Shown: one piece after another, positions 9,856 through 18,641 of the stretch
How positions within the stretch are numbered: the stretch's first letter is position 1
Layout of the letters: every line of letters begins with the position of its first letter
Assembly: GCA_009801015.1 (NCBI GenBank)
Contig: VHZZ01012856.1
Coordinates: 1 to 29,542, forward strand
Source of the DNA: Silene noctiflora
Lineage: Eukaryota; Streptophyta; Magnoliopsida; Caryophyllales; Caryophyllaceae
Length of the DNA: 29,542 nucleotides
Direction of reading: 5' to 3'
Translations under genes and position numbers: made by a program
Notes under the pieces: generated by a model
Seen by the model: only the letters and a program-made list of their open reading frames with translations
Told to the model about the DNA's origin: nothing
The model's database searches: none

Positions 9856-9937
9856 AAGAGTATATATGAGTCTTTTATTTATTTTTATGCTCGTTTGTGT
9901 CAGTTGGGTGCGCAAACTTTGGGACGGAGTTCATTTT

Positions 9938-9950
9938 AAGGAGGGAAGAT
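9938..9950 (+). promoter_or_regulatory. Polypurine tract
   Basis: AAGGAGGGAAGAT immediately precedes the LTR start TGTAATACCCC and nearly matches the Tekay PPT at 28386-28398, fixing plus-strand orientation and the LTR boundary. Confidence 0.75.
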
Positions 9951-10153
9951 TGTAATACCCCGTAAATTATAAGTATTATATGTTTCGGTAACTTGTATAA
10001 GTCTTACGATGTTGTTTAATAAGTAAGGTATGGCGTTTATTGGCCTCGTCTATGAGTTTGTACTGACCGTCTATAAACTAAAGGGGGCGTATCTATAGAT
10101 ATGGGATGTGGTGATCGACACAGTGACTAGTTACAGGAGAATTGTGAGTTATT

Positions 10154-10277
10154 GTCGTTCGACGGGGGTGCATGTCAATCGACAGGGGGTATGTCGATTG
10201 ACAAAGGGAGCTCACGGGCGACACCGTAGCATGCTTAAGGGAGTTGGTCAATCGACACCTACTCAAGGTCCATCGAC
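10154..10277. repeat. Array of GTCRATYGAC motifs, ~20-bp spacing
   Basis: GTCGTTCGAC (10154), GTCAATCGAC (10174), GTCGATTGAC (10193), a degenerate slot CACGGGCGAC (10213), GTCAATCGAC (10247) and GTCCATCGAC (10268) recur at 19-21 base spacing, with one longer gap. Each is a near-palindrome around TCGA or its variants. The array lies about 200-330 bases into the LTR, like the array in the solo LTR at 8783-8874 but with a different core sequence. Confidence 0.8.
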
Positions 10278-10461
10278 ATAGTCTGCGCAAGTCATTCTTT
10301 TGATGTTTGCGTAAACCTTACCACACTTATAACTATATATACCCAAGCATCGAGATCATTAGAGCCTTTTGTCGATTCAAAAACAAAAACACCCACTTTA
10401 ATATCCTATATTTTAGGGCTTGGTCAAAGGTAGTCAACGGTAATTAAAATAAGAAAATGTA

Positions 10462-10466
<5 letters not shown>

Positions 10467-10519
<53 letters not shown>
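10467..10519. repeat. (TA)n microsatellite, about 26 units
   Basis: An uninterrupted TA run within the Tekay 5' LTR. At the matching place in the 3' LTR (28470-28482) the run is only about six units, so expansion followed insertion of the element. Confidence 0.95.
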
Positions 10520-10523
<4 letters not shown>

Positions 10524-10912
10524 TAAAATAAGATTGTAAGTCGGGAATAATTACAAAATCAGGCCGTCTTAATAAGCCATATAGGCGTATGGATCTGTGT
10601 AAAGGGAAAGGAAGGATTTTCTAGTGTATGTAGTATTCCTTATAGTAATAATAAAATAATAATATAATATTAAATAGTATTCTAATAGAACTTTCCATAC
10701 TACATTTCCTTATCAACTATAAATACAAGATAATACCCTATCATAAATCACTTTCGCTTTCACAAAATTCATATAAACCTAGAGGGAGGCTTTAAAGGGA
10801 GAATTCTATATCCATCTCGTAGTATAATTCCATCTTAAAATCAAAAAGGTAAATTATAATTTCGTCTTATAATTAATTCAATTATTTTATTAAACCGTCT
10901 TATAGTCAGCCG

Positions 10913-10999
10913 TTGACCACCCTTGAGTACCCCTATTGACCGTGACCCTAGCGTAGGCTTCCATTGACCGTCATGACCACCGTTGACCGTGTCGTTGAC
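10913..10999 (+). promoter_or_regulatory. Cluster of TTGAC (W-box core) motifs in Tekay LTR
   Basis: TTGAC occurs at 10913, 10936, 10964, 10983 and 10995, mostly as TTGACC, with extra TGACC at 10943 and 10974. The 3' LTR keeps a matching cluster (TTGAC at 28900, 28913, 28941, 28960). TTGAC(C/T) is the core bound by plant WRKY factors, so a stress-responsive promoter role is possible; binding is inferred only. Confidence 0.45.
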
Positions 11000-11274
11000 A
11001 GAGAGGAAATTGGGTGTTTGTGGGTGTGTGTCGTGTGTCTTAAGACGGGTTTTGCACTGTGTATGATGGTTGTCATGACAAGGGGAGAGTACGTCAGCGT
11101 TGCTACTAATTAGGCGAACACGTCTGTGGTGGCTAGGTGGTGGAGTATGGTGGTTACACTGGTTAGTACGATGGTGGCGGGAATTGTTAAGGTTGTTGTG
11201 TTGTTGGTGTTTGTGGTTGAGTCTTGTCTTAGGGCTAGGTTTTGTAGGTGTTTGGGTGAGAGTTAAGGCAAGGG

Positions 11275-12180
11275 NNNNNNNNNNNNNNNNNNNNNNNNNN
11301 NNNNNNNNNNNNNNNNNNNNNNNNNNNNNNNNNNNNNNNNNNNNNNNNNNNNNNNNNNNNNNNNNNNNNNNNNNNNNNNNNNNNNNNNNNNNNNNNNNNN
11401 NNNNNNNNNNNNNNNNNNNNNNNNNNNNNNNNNNNNNNNNNNNNNNNNNNNNNNNNNNNNNNNNNNNNNNNNNNNNNNNNNNNNNNNNNNNNNNNNNNNN
11501 NNNNNNNNNNNNNNNNNNNNNNNNNNNNNNNNNNNNNNNNNNNNNNNNNNNNNNNNNNNNNNNNNNNNNNNNNNNNNNNNNNNNNNNNNNNNNNNNNNNN
11601 NNNNNNNNNNNNNNNNNNNNNNNNNNNNNNNNNNNNNNNNNNNNNNNNNNNNNNNNNNNNNNNNNNNNNNNNNNNNNNNNNNNNNNNNNNNNNNNNNNNN
11701 NNNNNNNNNNNNNNNNNNNNNNNNNNNNNNNNNNNNNNNNNNNNNNNNNNNNNNNNNNNNNNNNNNNNNNNNNNNNNNNNNNNNNNNNNNNNNNNNNNNN
11801 NNNNNNNNNNNNNNNNNNNNNNNNNNNNNNNNNNNNNNNNNNNNNNNNNNNNNNNNNNNNNNNNNNNNNNNNNNNNNNNNNNNNNNNNNNNNNNNNNNNN
11901 NNNNNNNNNNNNNNNNNNNNNNNNNNNNNNNNNNNNNNNNNNNNNNNNNNNNNNNNNNNNNNNNNNNNNNNNNNNNNNNNNNNNNNNNNNNNNNNNNNNN
12001 NNNNNNNNNNNNNNNNNNNNNNNNNNNNNNNNNNNNNNNNNNNNNNNNNNNNNNNNNNNNNNNNNNNNNNNNNNNNNNNNNNNNNNNNNNNNNNNNNNNN
12101 NNNNNNNNNNNNNNNNNNNNNNNNNNNNNNNNNNNNNNNNNNNNNNNNNNNNNNNNNNNNNNNNNNNNNNNNNNNNNNNN
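11275..12180. other. Assembly gap (906 N)
   Basis: A run of N inside the Tekay 5' LTR. The flanks are LTR sequence on both sides (the left flank corresponds to 29226 in the 3' LTR), so the gap should hold the rest of the LTR; true length unknown. Predicted frames crossing it are artefacts. Confidence 0.98.
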
Positions 12181-12508
12181 TTGGGGAGCATATTAAAGTA
12201 GCAGGTATTTGGGTGCTGGAACGTGATGAGCAGATCATGGAGTCTACCAAGAGTCTTTGATCACTTGGTCTCAGACAGTTGTTATTTATTACTATGACAT
12301 TATTTAGTTATTTCCGTTGCGATGTTGTAGTTTAATTATCTTTATGAGAGAACGTATGTAATGAAGCCTTTTCAGTTTAAATTTATTTAAAGTACTTTGG
12401 TTTGTTATCTTTGTTATTCACTGCCTCGGAATCTTCGAGATGGTGACAACTCTATTTATTTGAGAATGTCTTGTTAAAGGCTCTTAAATAAATGGGAGTG
12501 TTACAAAG

Positions 12509-12522
12509 TGGTATCAGAGTGA
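12509..12522 (+). promoter_or_regulatory. Primer binding site of Tekay element
   Basis: TGGTATCAGAGTGA, three bases after the LTR end TTACA, matches the initiator tRNA-Met primer site TGGTATCAGAGC apart from its last bases. It fixes the 5' LTR boundary and plus orientation. Confidence 0.88.
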
Positions 12523-12617
12523 AGAATCCTCAGGCCTAACCAATGAACAACAATGAGCTTAGGTTAGTCTAAATAAATGAACCCGGATAGAAATTGTTAG
12601 GAGCCCCTCTTAGTAGG
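12523..12617 (+). mobile_element. Tekay leader, left part
   Basis: Untranslated sequence after the PBS, cut at 12617/12618 by the Retand-type element. GTAGG (12613-12617) pairs with ATAGG (24056-24060) as a near-perfect target duplication. Confidence 0.75.
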
Positions 12618-13263
12618 TGTTTTAGCAATATTTCTGCCAAGGGAAATTACTTACTTGATATGATGTGCAGGGTAATCTAGCTCAACTAATTATGCCTGAT
12701 AAGATTATAATGAATATGAAATAACAATTTAAGAAATAATAACACATAGCTTTTTACGTAAAAAACCCTTATAAAATGGGAAAAAACAACGGGCACCAAG
12801 CCAGGAGAGAATTTTCACTAAGTATTTTTGGGATAAGTAGGTTAAAATGATCATATGTATGTATGTTTGTATGGAGTATCTCCTTTGTCTAACTTTGCTA
12901 TTTATATGCTTTAATAACACAACGGTTCTTGGCTGAGAATGTGGAGGTTGTTACTTGAAAATAGGCAACGTGCTCCTTGTTGTTGTTGAGTCGTTCATTG
13001 AGAATAGGTATTGCTGACTTGGTCTTCCATAAGGATAAGAACCAATTTCCCAATCGTTATTCCACCTTGTGACTGTTAGTTTTAGTATCCAATGCGTGTT
13101 TCCTCCATTCGTCATTGATATTGGATCATCCTGACTGGCCTGACCTGATACTCTTCTTCTGGCTGATGCGTGCCATGCCAATCTCTGCATTCGTGGTGCC
13201 CCTGACAGAAACTGACCGTATCAATTACTGGCGTACCCTGACAAGATTTATCCTGACTCAACA
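12618..13263 (-). mobile_element. Retand-type 3' LTR, 646 bp
   Basis: On the plus strand it runs TGTTTTAGCAATATTTCTGC ... CCTGACTCAACA, matching 23410-24055 along its whole length with about 7% differences. It carries the opposed TATA-like motifs described separately. Confidence 0.93.
12770..12776 (+). promoter_or_regulatory. Candidate plus-strand TATA box in Retand 3' LTR
   Basis: TATAAAA in the context CCCTTATAAAATGGG, conserved in the other LTR (23562-23568). It points toward the antisense ORF region, whose first ATG is at 13554, and could be its core promoter. No transcript evidence is available. Confidence 0.35.
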
Positions 13264-13285
13264 ATTGCCCCTTATCTCCTCTTTT
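13264..13285 (-). promoter_or_regulatory. Polypurine tract of Retand-type element
   Basis: The minus strand reads AAAAGAGGAGATAAGGGGCA then AT directly before the 3' LTR start TGTTGAGT. This is a purine-rich primer for plus-strand synthesis. Confidence 0.8.
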
Positions 13286-14681
13286 CTGCTAGATCTGGCC
13301 AGGAACGAGCAGATAATTTGTCCTGCTAGGTTTCCAAAATTCGTCCAGGCTAAAAAATTTAGAAATCCGCCCAGGCTTAATGTGTTGTTTATTTGAATAA
13401 TTATAAGAGTCTCGTCACCTTCAAATTTTCCAACGGCTGGGTAATTAATTAGGTGGTTGCATGTATCCCTAGGAAAGTAATGATTGTCTTTATTCATTCT
13501 CCCAAATCCTCCAATAATCTTCAGAAAAAAATGTCCTTCGAATAAATAACTTAATGGCACCAAAAAGAAAAGTCGTTGCCTCCAAATCTACTGAGGTTAT
13601 CGACACAGTAGAAGAAACACCAGAGATGGTCCTTGAAGATAAAGTTATTGAGGTTGATCCTCCTACTGAGATTTTGGCATTCATGCACCAAGACTCTGTC
13701 TTTTCCTCTGTCAAGCCTCTGGCTTCCTCATTCCCAGAGGCAATCTGCTGAAATCTTCTTTTGAGCACTTCTTGAAGGGTAAAGGCTTGATCCCACAAGA
13801 AGCTGAGGTCTGGATTCCAGAAAATGTCTCAGTCAGGGCTAACTGGTGCAGTCCTAGTTGGTTCTGTATCTTCGAATAGGCAATCAAGGCTGGGTGAAAA
13901 CTCTCTTCCATCCCTCTTATGGTGGACGTTATCAGGACGATTCAAGTGTCTCCCTTTCAAATTATGCCAATGGTGTGACAACTTGTCCACTCCATTGAGA
14001 ATCTATGTGCCAAACACAATTTGGTATTCGCTCTTGAGGACATCAAATTGTCTACCATCTGAAGAGTCACTCTCCAGGCAGGTTCAATTTCAGGGTCAGG
14101 GCTAAGATGTTGCCCCTGATCAATAATTTTGACTATGGCGATGATAAAGGTTGGGCTAAGACTTATTTGTTTATCAAGGCAGCCTCTATCGATCTTGACC
14201 TGGACTAATTCAGTTACACCGCTCTTAAGTTTGGTGTGAACCTCTTCTTTCTGCATATTTATATGTTAGTGAAAAATAGAAAAGAAATAGTTAGCGCATA
14301 CTTACCTGTGTTGTTTTGTTGTAGTTTCTGATTGGCGTTGTGACCCTACTGCTGAGCGCTCAGCCGACAGGATTGCTGCTTTTATGGCTCTTCCTGACGA
14401 AGAATGCACCTGGCCTGCTAGCCTTGGTCAGGAGCAGTTTCCAAGGTTCATGAAGGCTAAGCTGAGTACTTACAAGACTCTTAAATCTTCTAAGGGTTCA
14501 GGGGGTTCGACTACTGGCGGTAAGATTTTGCCTTTCTACGATATCTTTTGTTTTGTAATTCCTAGTTTCCTATTTATATTGCTGATCCAGGGGTTTTTCC
14601 TATAGTGACAAGGTCATCGGCCAGGATTGCTGGTTTTGGCCTTGCCGATTTGAAGGCAGGCATAAGTAAAATTGTTGAGGT

Positions 14682-14905
14682 AAGGTCCCAAAGTGGGGAG
14701 GCTACTAGTAGTGACAGCACTGCCCCTCTCTGGATTCTTGTGCCATCTAAACAGGATCGCAGGACTAAGCCTTCCGTGCCTCAGCCTGAGGAAAGGTCCC
14801 AAAGTGGGGAGGCTACTGGTAGTGACAACACTGCCCTCTCCGAATTCTTGTGCCATTTGAACAGGCTCCCAGGACTCAGTCTTTCGTGCCTCATCCTGTC
14901 GTGCC
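14682..14905 (+). repeat. 111-bp tandem duplication in the antisense ORF
   Basis: AAGGTCCCAAAGTGGGGAGG at 14682 recurs at 14793, exactly 111 bases on. Both units continue with GCTACTRGTAGTGACARCAC and a shared ...TTCTTGTGCCAT. 111 is 37 codons, so the unit keeps phase. Similarity fades near 14905. Confidence 0.85.
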
Positions 14906-15192
14906 CCAGCCTGCTGTGAATGAAGAGGGTCCTTCCCAAAAGAGAATGAGGGAAGGTGAGGAACCTGCTGCTGGAAACATTCCTCAAGTTGCTGACCAGG
15001 TCAGGCTGGTCAGGGGTCGGAAGAGCAATCTTGAAACTGCCAAAGAGCAGATAAATGCTTATTCTTTCAAGGTGGATGATCAGTTGATCTCTTCCAATAT
15101 TGAGTAATCTTCTGCCGAAGCCGTAGCATCTCTTCTAGCCTTCAGGGATAATATTGTCGGCCTGTTATCCCTGGCACAAGAGGTAGGGTCTT

Positions 15193-15888
15193 TTGTGGCT
15201 GAAGAGGTGGGATTTTTTATTCACTGTGCTGATGTGTATTTATCTACCCTGTTTGTATTTACTATTGGTGTCCTATTCCCAAAACGTTAATGCTGGGCTC
15301 CTGAGTGCCTGCCAAGTCAAATTTGCTCATGCCAAGATTAACATTCTGGACTGGAAGATACAGGAGCTGAAAGGAGAGTTGGATGCTTCCAGGAAGGAAT
15401 TGGAGACTTCCAAGGCTGCTGAAGTCGCCAAGTCTAAGATGGGATCTTCTCAAAATACAGTGAAATCTACCCGGGCACAACTGAGTACTGCCAAAGAAGA
15501 GTTGGCTGGAGTCAAGGCTGAGTTAGCCGCTGAGAAGCAGGCTATGAAGGAGCTCCTGGTCAAGAATGAAGAGCTGGTAGTTGAGAGGGATGAGGTCCAG
15601 GCGAGGTATAAGGATGATGCCCTGTACTTCTTGGGTAAAGCCAGGGTGGATGCCATGAGAGAGCCTGAGGAAGTCAGGTCTTACTGGAATCCTGATAAGG
15701 AGATGCAAGATCTCAATGCTGCCTATCCTGAACTGTTCAAGCACCATGAAAATGAGGATGCTGAGAATGACGAGGTGGACTCTCCTGCTTCCCAGGACAA
15801 AGGCAAAGACGGTGCAACCAGTGGCGAGGAGGATGAGGAGATGTTTGACAAGGGTATTGGTTCTGCAACTGCCTCCAAGGCAAATTAG
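15193..15888 (+). pseudogene. Coiled-coil and acidic-tail segment of antisense ORF
   Basis: This is the longest uninterrupted stretch of the antisense region. After a short hydrophobic start that may be non-coding, the sequence from about residue 50 to 150 is rich in Lys/Glu/Ala/Leu with heptad-like spacing (KIQELKGELDASRKELE, KEELAGVKAELAAEKQ, KNEELVVERDEVQARY), a strong coiled-coil candidate. The last about 50 residues are acidic (ENEDAENDEVDS, GEEDEEMFDKG). The middle piece VRSYWNPDKEMQDLNAAYPELF looks conserved. It has no transmembrane or catalytic signature. It could be mistaken for a host gene but sits within the LTR boundaries of the element. Confidence 0.55.
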
Positions 15889-15891
15889 ATT

Positions 15892-16740
15892 GTTTTCAGT
15901 TGGTTTTTCTTATCCATGGAGGGATGTTCCCTGGAGGTACTTTATAACTTATTTTTTAGGAAAATATTTTAGCTCATCTGGAGGGGAGGAAGTTCCCTGG
16001 ACGTAGTACTGTTGCCTCTTAATTGGAGTTTAGTATTATGGTTTGTGTTGTTTTTGGTTGGATATGATTGTTTTCTTCAAGTTTGGTAGGCATGTGAGTT
16101 TCTAGCTGGTTTGAGAGGCTTTGTGGCCCTCAGTCTGAGTCTGTTGAGAAGGCTTGGATGGCTATTAGCCTGAATGGCTTGTTTGGTTCAGAGGTCTTCT
16201 GCCTGTTTGTAGGGTTTATGGCCCTCTGTCTATTGGGGGGCTAGGTAGTAGCCTTCTTGGAAGGTTTTGCCCATTTAGTGTAAGGGTTTTTTGTCTGTCT
16301 TGAGGGCTTATGCCCCTCTACCTGTCAGGAGGGCTTGGTATGTGCCTGTCTGGAGGACTTTATGATCAAGTAGTCTGGGTCTTTCACCATTCTACTTGCT
16401 TTTATTTGTACTGAGCTCAGTTTTTTTGTTAAGTTTAGATGCGACAAAACAGTGAGATCAGGCGATCTTCGTTATGTCAGTTTATGTAAGGCATTGTTTG
16501 GAACGCTGTTCAGGCTTAGTGGAGTAGCCCTCAATCCGGTACATTTGTTTGAGTATGTAATGACACAAATTATAATTACAGAAAACGTAAAACAAATTTT
16601 CACGATTCGAAATAGTCATGTTTAAAGAGCCAAAGAGAGATATAGAATAAATCACAGAACAACTTTATTCATGCAAGGGAAATTACAAACATGTAGAGGC
16701 ATGTCAGGCAAGTAACAATAAATAGTCATATTCTGGATGC
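15892..16740 (-). mobile_element. Retand 3' non-coding region with degenerate tandem repeat
   Basis: This region lies between the antisense ORF end and the integrase C-terminus. At 16115-16400 three degenerate units of about 92-95 bp recur, anchored by GGCCCT at 16125, GGCCCT at 16220 and GCCCCT at 16312. Each is followed by a CTGTCTG-like and a GGCTTGG-like block. The family name-giver Retand carries an amplified tandem repeat in this part. The rest shows no coding sequence. Confidence 0.6.
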
Positions 16741-18300
16741 TTACACATAAAAAAGTTTGAGATGGGTGACGTTCCAGGAACGTGGTATCATGTCACCTTC
16801 CAGAGTTTGTAGTCCGTAGGCGCCCTGGCCAACTATGGAATCAATCAGGTATGGGCCTTCTGAGACAGGAGCTAGTTTGCCTGCAGTTTTTTCCATTGTG
16901 TTTGGAAAAACCTTTCGCAGTACTAGGTCTCCTACTCTGAAAACTCTGATGTTGATATTTTTTTGTTGCTTTTAGTCATAGTTTGTTGGTAAGACGCGAT
17001 CCTGATCTTAGCTGGATCCCTTAAATCCTCAGCTAGAGTCAGGCTATCCTGCATCAAGGGTTTGTTTTCTTCAAGAGTGTTCAGGCTGCATCTAGATGTT
17101 GGCACATGTACTTCTGCAGGAATCACTGCTTCACAGCATAGACCAAGAAATATAGGTTCTGTCCTATTGTTGTCTTTGGTGTAGTTCTATCTGCCCAAAG
17201 AACTAATGGGAGCTCCTCAGCCCATCTACCTTTTTTCTTCTTCAGTTGCTTTTTCAGGCAACTGATCACCACTTTGTTACTGGACTCTGCATGGCCATTA
17301 GCCTTTGGGTAGCCTGGTGTGGAAGTTACCAGCTTCATATTCCAGTCTGCACAGGAGGCCATTGTTTTGTTCCCCACGAATAGTGTGCCATTGTCACATA
17401 CTATTTCTGATGAGATTCCATATCTGATAATAATGTTTCTCTTGATGAATGATATGGCTTGCTTTTCTTTGACATACCTGAATAAATCTACCTCTATCCA
17501 TTTGGAGAAATAGTCTGCCATAGCCAGCATGTATACTTTTTATCCTAGAGCCTGAGGTAGCTTGCCTACAATATCCAACCCCCATTTTATAAACGACCAT
17601 GGTGCTGATATTGAGTGTAGTAGATCCGATGGCTGATGGATGAATGGGGAATGTAATTGACAGGCTTCACACTTGGAACTGTACGCCAGGCAATCAGCTC
17701 TCAGTGTAGGCCAAAAATAGCATGTCCCGAGGACCTTTCTTGCTAGGCTTCTGCCTCCTTTGTGGTTGCCATAGTGTCCATCATGTATGTCTTGAATTAC
17801 TTGTTATGCTTTATGTGGTTCCAGGCATCGTAGGTATGGTCCGGCCTGAGACTTTTTAAACAGGGTATTATTGATTATAATATAGGTAGAAGCTTTGATT
17901 TTGAATGCCCTTGCTTCATGCCTGTCATGAGGTAATATGCCTCGCAAGAACCAATCATAGTAAGGCTTGGTCCAAGAGTTGGTATTAATAGTGACAGGAT
18001 AAACTTGTCCAGCCTTACTGATGGTAGGTTCAAGCAGGTGGACAATAGGTATGTTTTCAAAAATTGCAGGGCTAAAATTAGATCCTAGGCTGGCTAAGGC
18101 GTCAGCCTGGGTATTCAGATCCCTTGGAATCTGACTGATATCAAATGAAGTGAATTTTTCACAAAGATCTTTTACAACTTCCAAGTGTAAAATCATTTTA
18201 GAATCTTTTGCAGCATAGATTCCCTTCACTTGATTTGTAATCAAGAGTGAGTCAGACTTTACCTGAAGGTTTTGCACACTAGGTTCAATGCTTACCTTGA
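16741..18300 (-). pseudogene. Integrase region of Retand-type element
   Basis: Minus-strand translation gives, in order: a zinc-binding HHCC part (HDGHYGNHKGG ... CEACQ), the catalytic core (ADYFSKWIE, IVCDNGTLF, and ANGHAESSNK with the third acidic residue), and a C-terminal DNA-binding part (FRVGDLVLRKVF, KLAPVSEGPYLI, WNVTHLKLFY) ending near 16745. In a living element this enzyme inserts the cDNA. The segment just upstream (18277-18100, DISQIPRDLNTQADALASLG) is the end of the second RNase H. Broken, with a few breaks. Confidence 0.88.
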
Positions 18301-18641
18301 GTCCAGCTATCAGGGCTTCATAATTAGCTTCATTGTTTGTGGCTTAAAACTCACAGCTGATGGCCTGGGCTATTATATCCCCCTGTGGCGATTTAAATAC
18401 TAACCCTATACCTGTTCCCCTCATGGTTTTTGCCCCGCCTATGTATAGGACCCATTCCTGGTCAGACATGGGACTATCTAGTATGTTTACCTCTTTGATT
18501 AGGTCAGACTCTAGGGGTGGGCTGAAATCAGCCACAAACTCTGCTAAGGCTTGGGACATAATTGTTGTCCTGGGTTCAAAGGTTACGTTGTAGGTACTGA
18601 GTTGGATTGACCACTTGGCCATCCTTCCTGACAGTTCAGGC
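18100..18641 (-). pseudogene. Second (archaeal-type) RNase H and linker, Retand-type
   Basis: Minus strand: after the connection motif MAKWSIQLSTYNVTFEPR, a linker (SQALAEFVADFSPP) leads into WVLYIGGAKTMRGTGIGLVF and further to NTQADALASL. This is the extra RNase H found only in the Tat clade. It joins the first RNase H across the solo LTR insertion at 18642-19925. Confidence 0.8.

Larger units (their letters stand above)
7196..9860 (+). mobile_element. Ty1/copia element, 5' part only (LTR, gag, protease)
   Basis: LTR, PBS, gag start, gag body, zinc knuckle and protease occur in copia order on the plus strand. After the protease active site the sequence changes, at about 9855-9870, into the 3' end of an unrelated gypsy element, so the remaining pol domains and the 3' LTR are not here. 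The gag is also interrupted by a solo LTR (7716-8982). The protease sequence VWILDSGASYHIC followed by REW resembles Tork-type copia elements (tentative). Broken, with several breaks. Confidence 0.82.
9860..10396 (+). mobile_element. 3' end and partial LTR of a second gypsy element
   Basis: Just before 9951 lies the purine tract AAGGAGGGAAGAT (9938-9950), the same PPT type as at 28386-28398, and at 9951 an LTR starts TGTAATACCCCG. The LTR runs to 10396, where the Tekay 5' LTR takes over, so the rest of it should lie past the right edge of the window. Its left join with copia sequence is near 9855-9870 and not sharply defined. It contains the palindrome array 10154-10277. No coding domain is present. 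Confidence 0.75.
10397..12505 (+). mobile_element. Tekay 5' LTR (contains assembly gap)
   Basis: From TATTTTAGGGCTTGGTCAAA (10409) it matches the 3' LTR start region (28411) continuously through 11274, just before the N run, and it ends GGGAGTGTTACA directly before the PBS. The extreme left end is blurred; alignment with the 3' LTR places it near 10397. The 5' copy contains a long TA microsatellite, the 3' copy a much shorter one. The open frames in the right part are low-complexity and not genes. Confidence 0.85.
13554..15891 (+). pseudogene. Antisense additional ORF region of Retand-type element
   Basis: This region lies between integrase and 3' LTR but reads on the strand opposite to gag-pol. 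Retand, Grande and other Tat-clade elements are known to carry such antisense ORFs. It opens at ATG 13554 with MAPKRKVVASKSTE, a basic stretch like a nuclear localisation signal. Later conserved-looking pieces include LIPQEAEVWIPE, WAKTYLFIKAASIDLDLDY and MALPDEECTWPASLGQEQFP. A 111-bp in-phase duplication follows (14682-14905), then a long coiled coil and an acidic tail ending at 15888. AG and GT splice-like sites occur between the pieces, so introns are possible. The product's role is unknown. Treated as a fossil with several breaks. Confidence 0.6.

Noticed and set aside
10841-12260. Long open frames across 10841-12260 on both strands
   Set aside because: They exist only because the N run has no stop codons; the flanks are LTR sequence.
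12509-12522. tRNA gene near TGGTATCAGAGTGA
   Set aside because: This is the complement of a tRNA 3' end, i.e. a retroelement primer site; no cloverleaf surrounds it. The same holds for 633-650, 7567-7578 and 23391-23407.
15193-15888. Coiled-coil ORF as an independent host gene
   Set aside because: It lies between the LTRs of the Retand-type element, where an antisense ORF is known for this clade, with no sign of a separate host locus.
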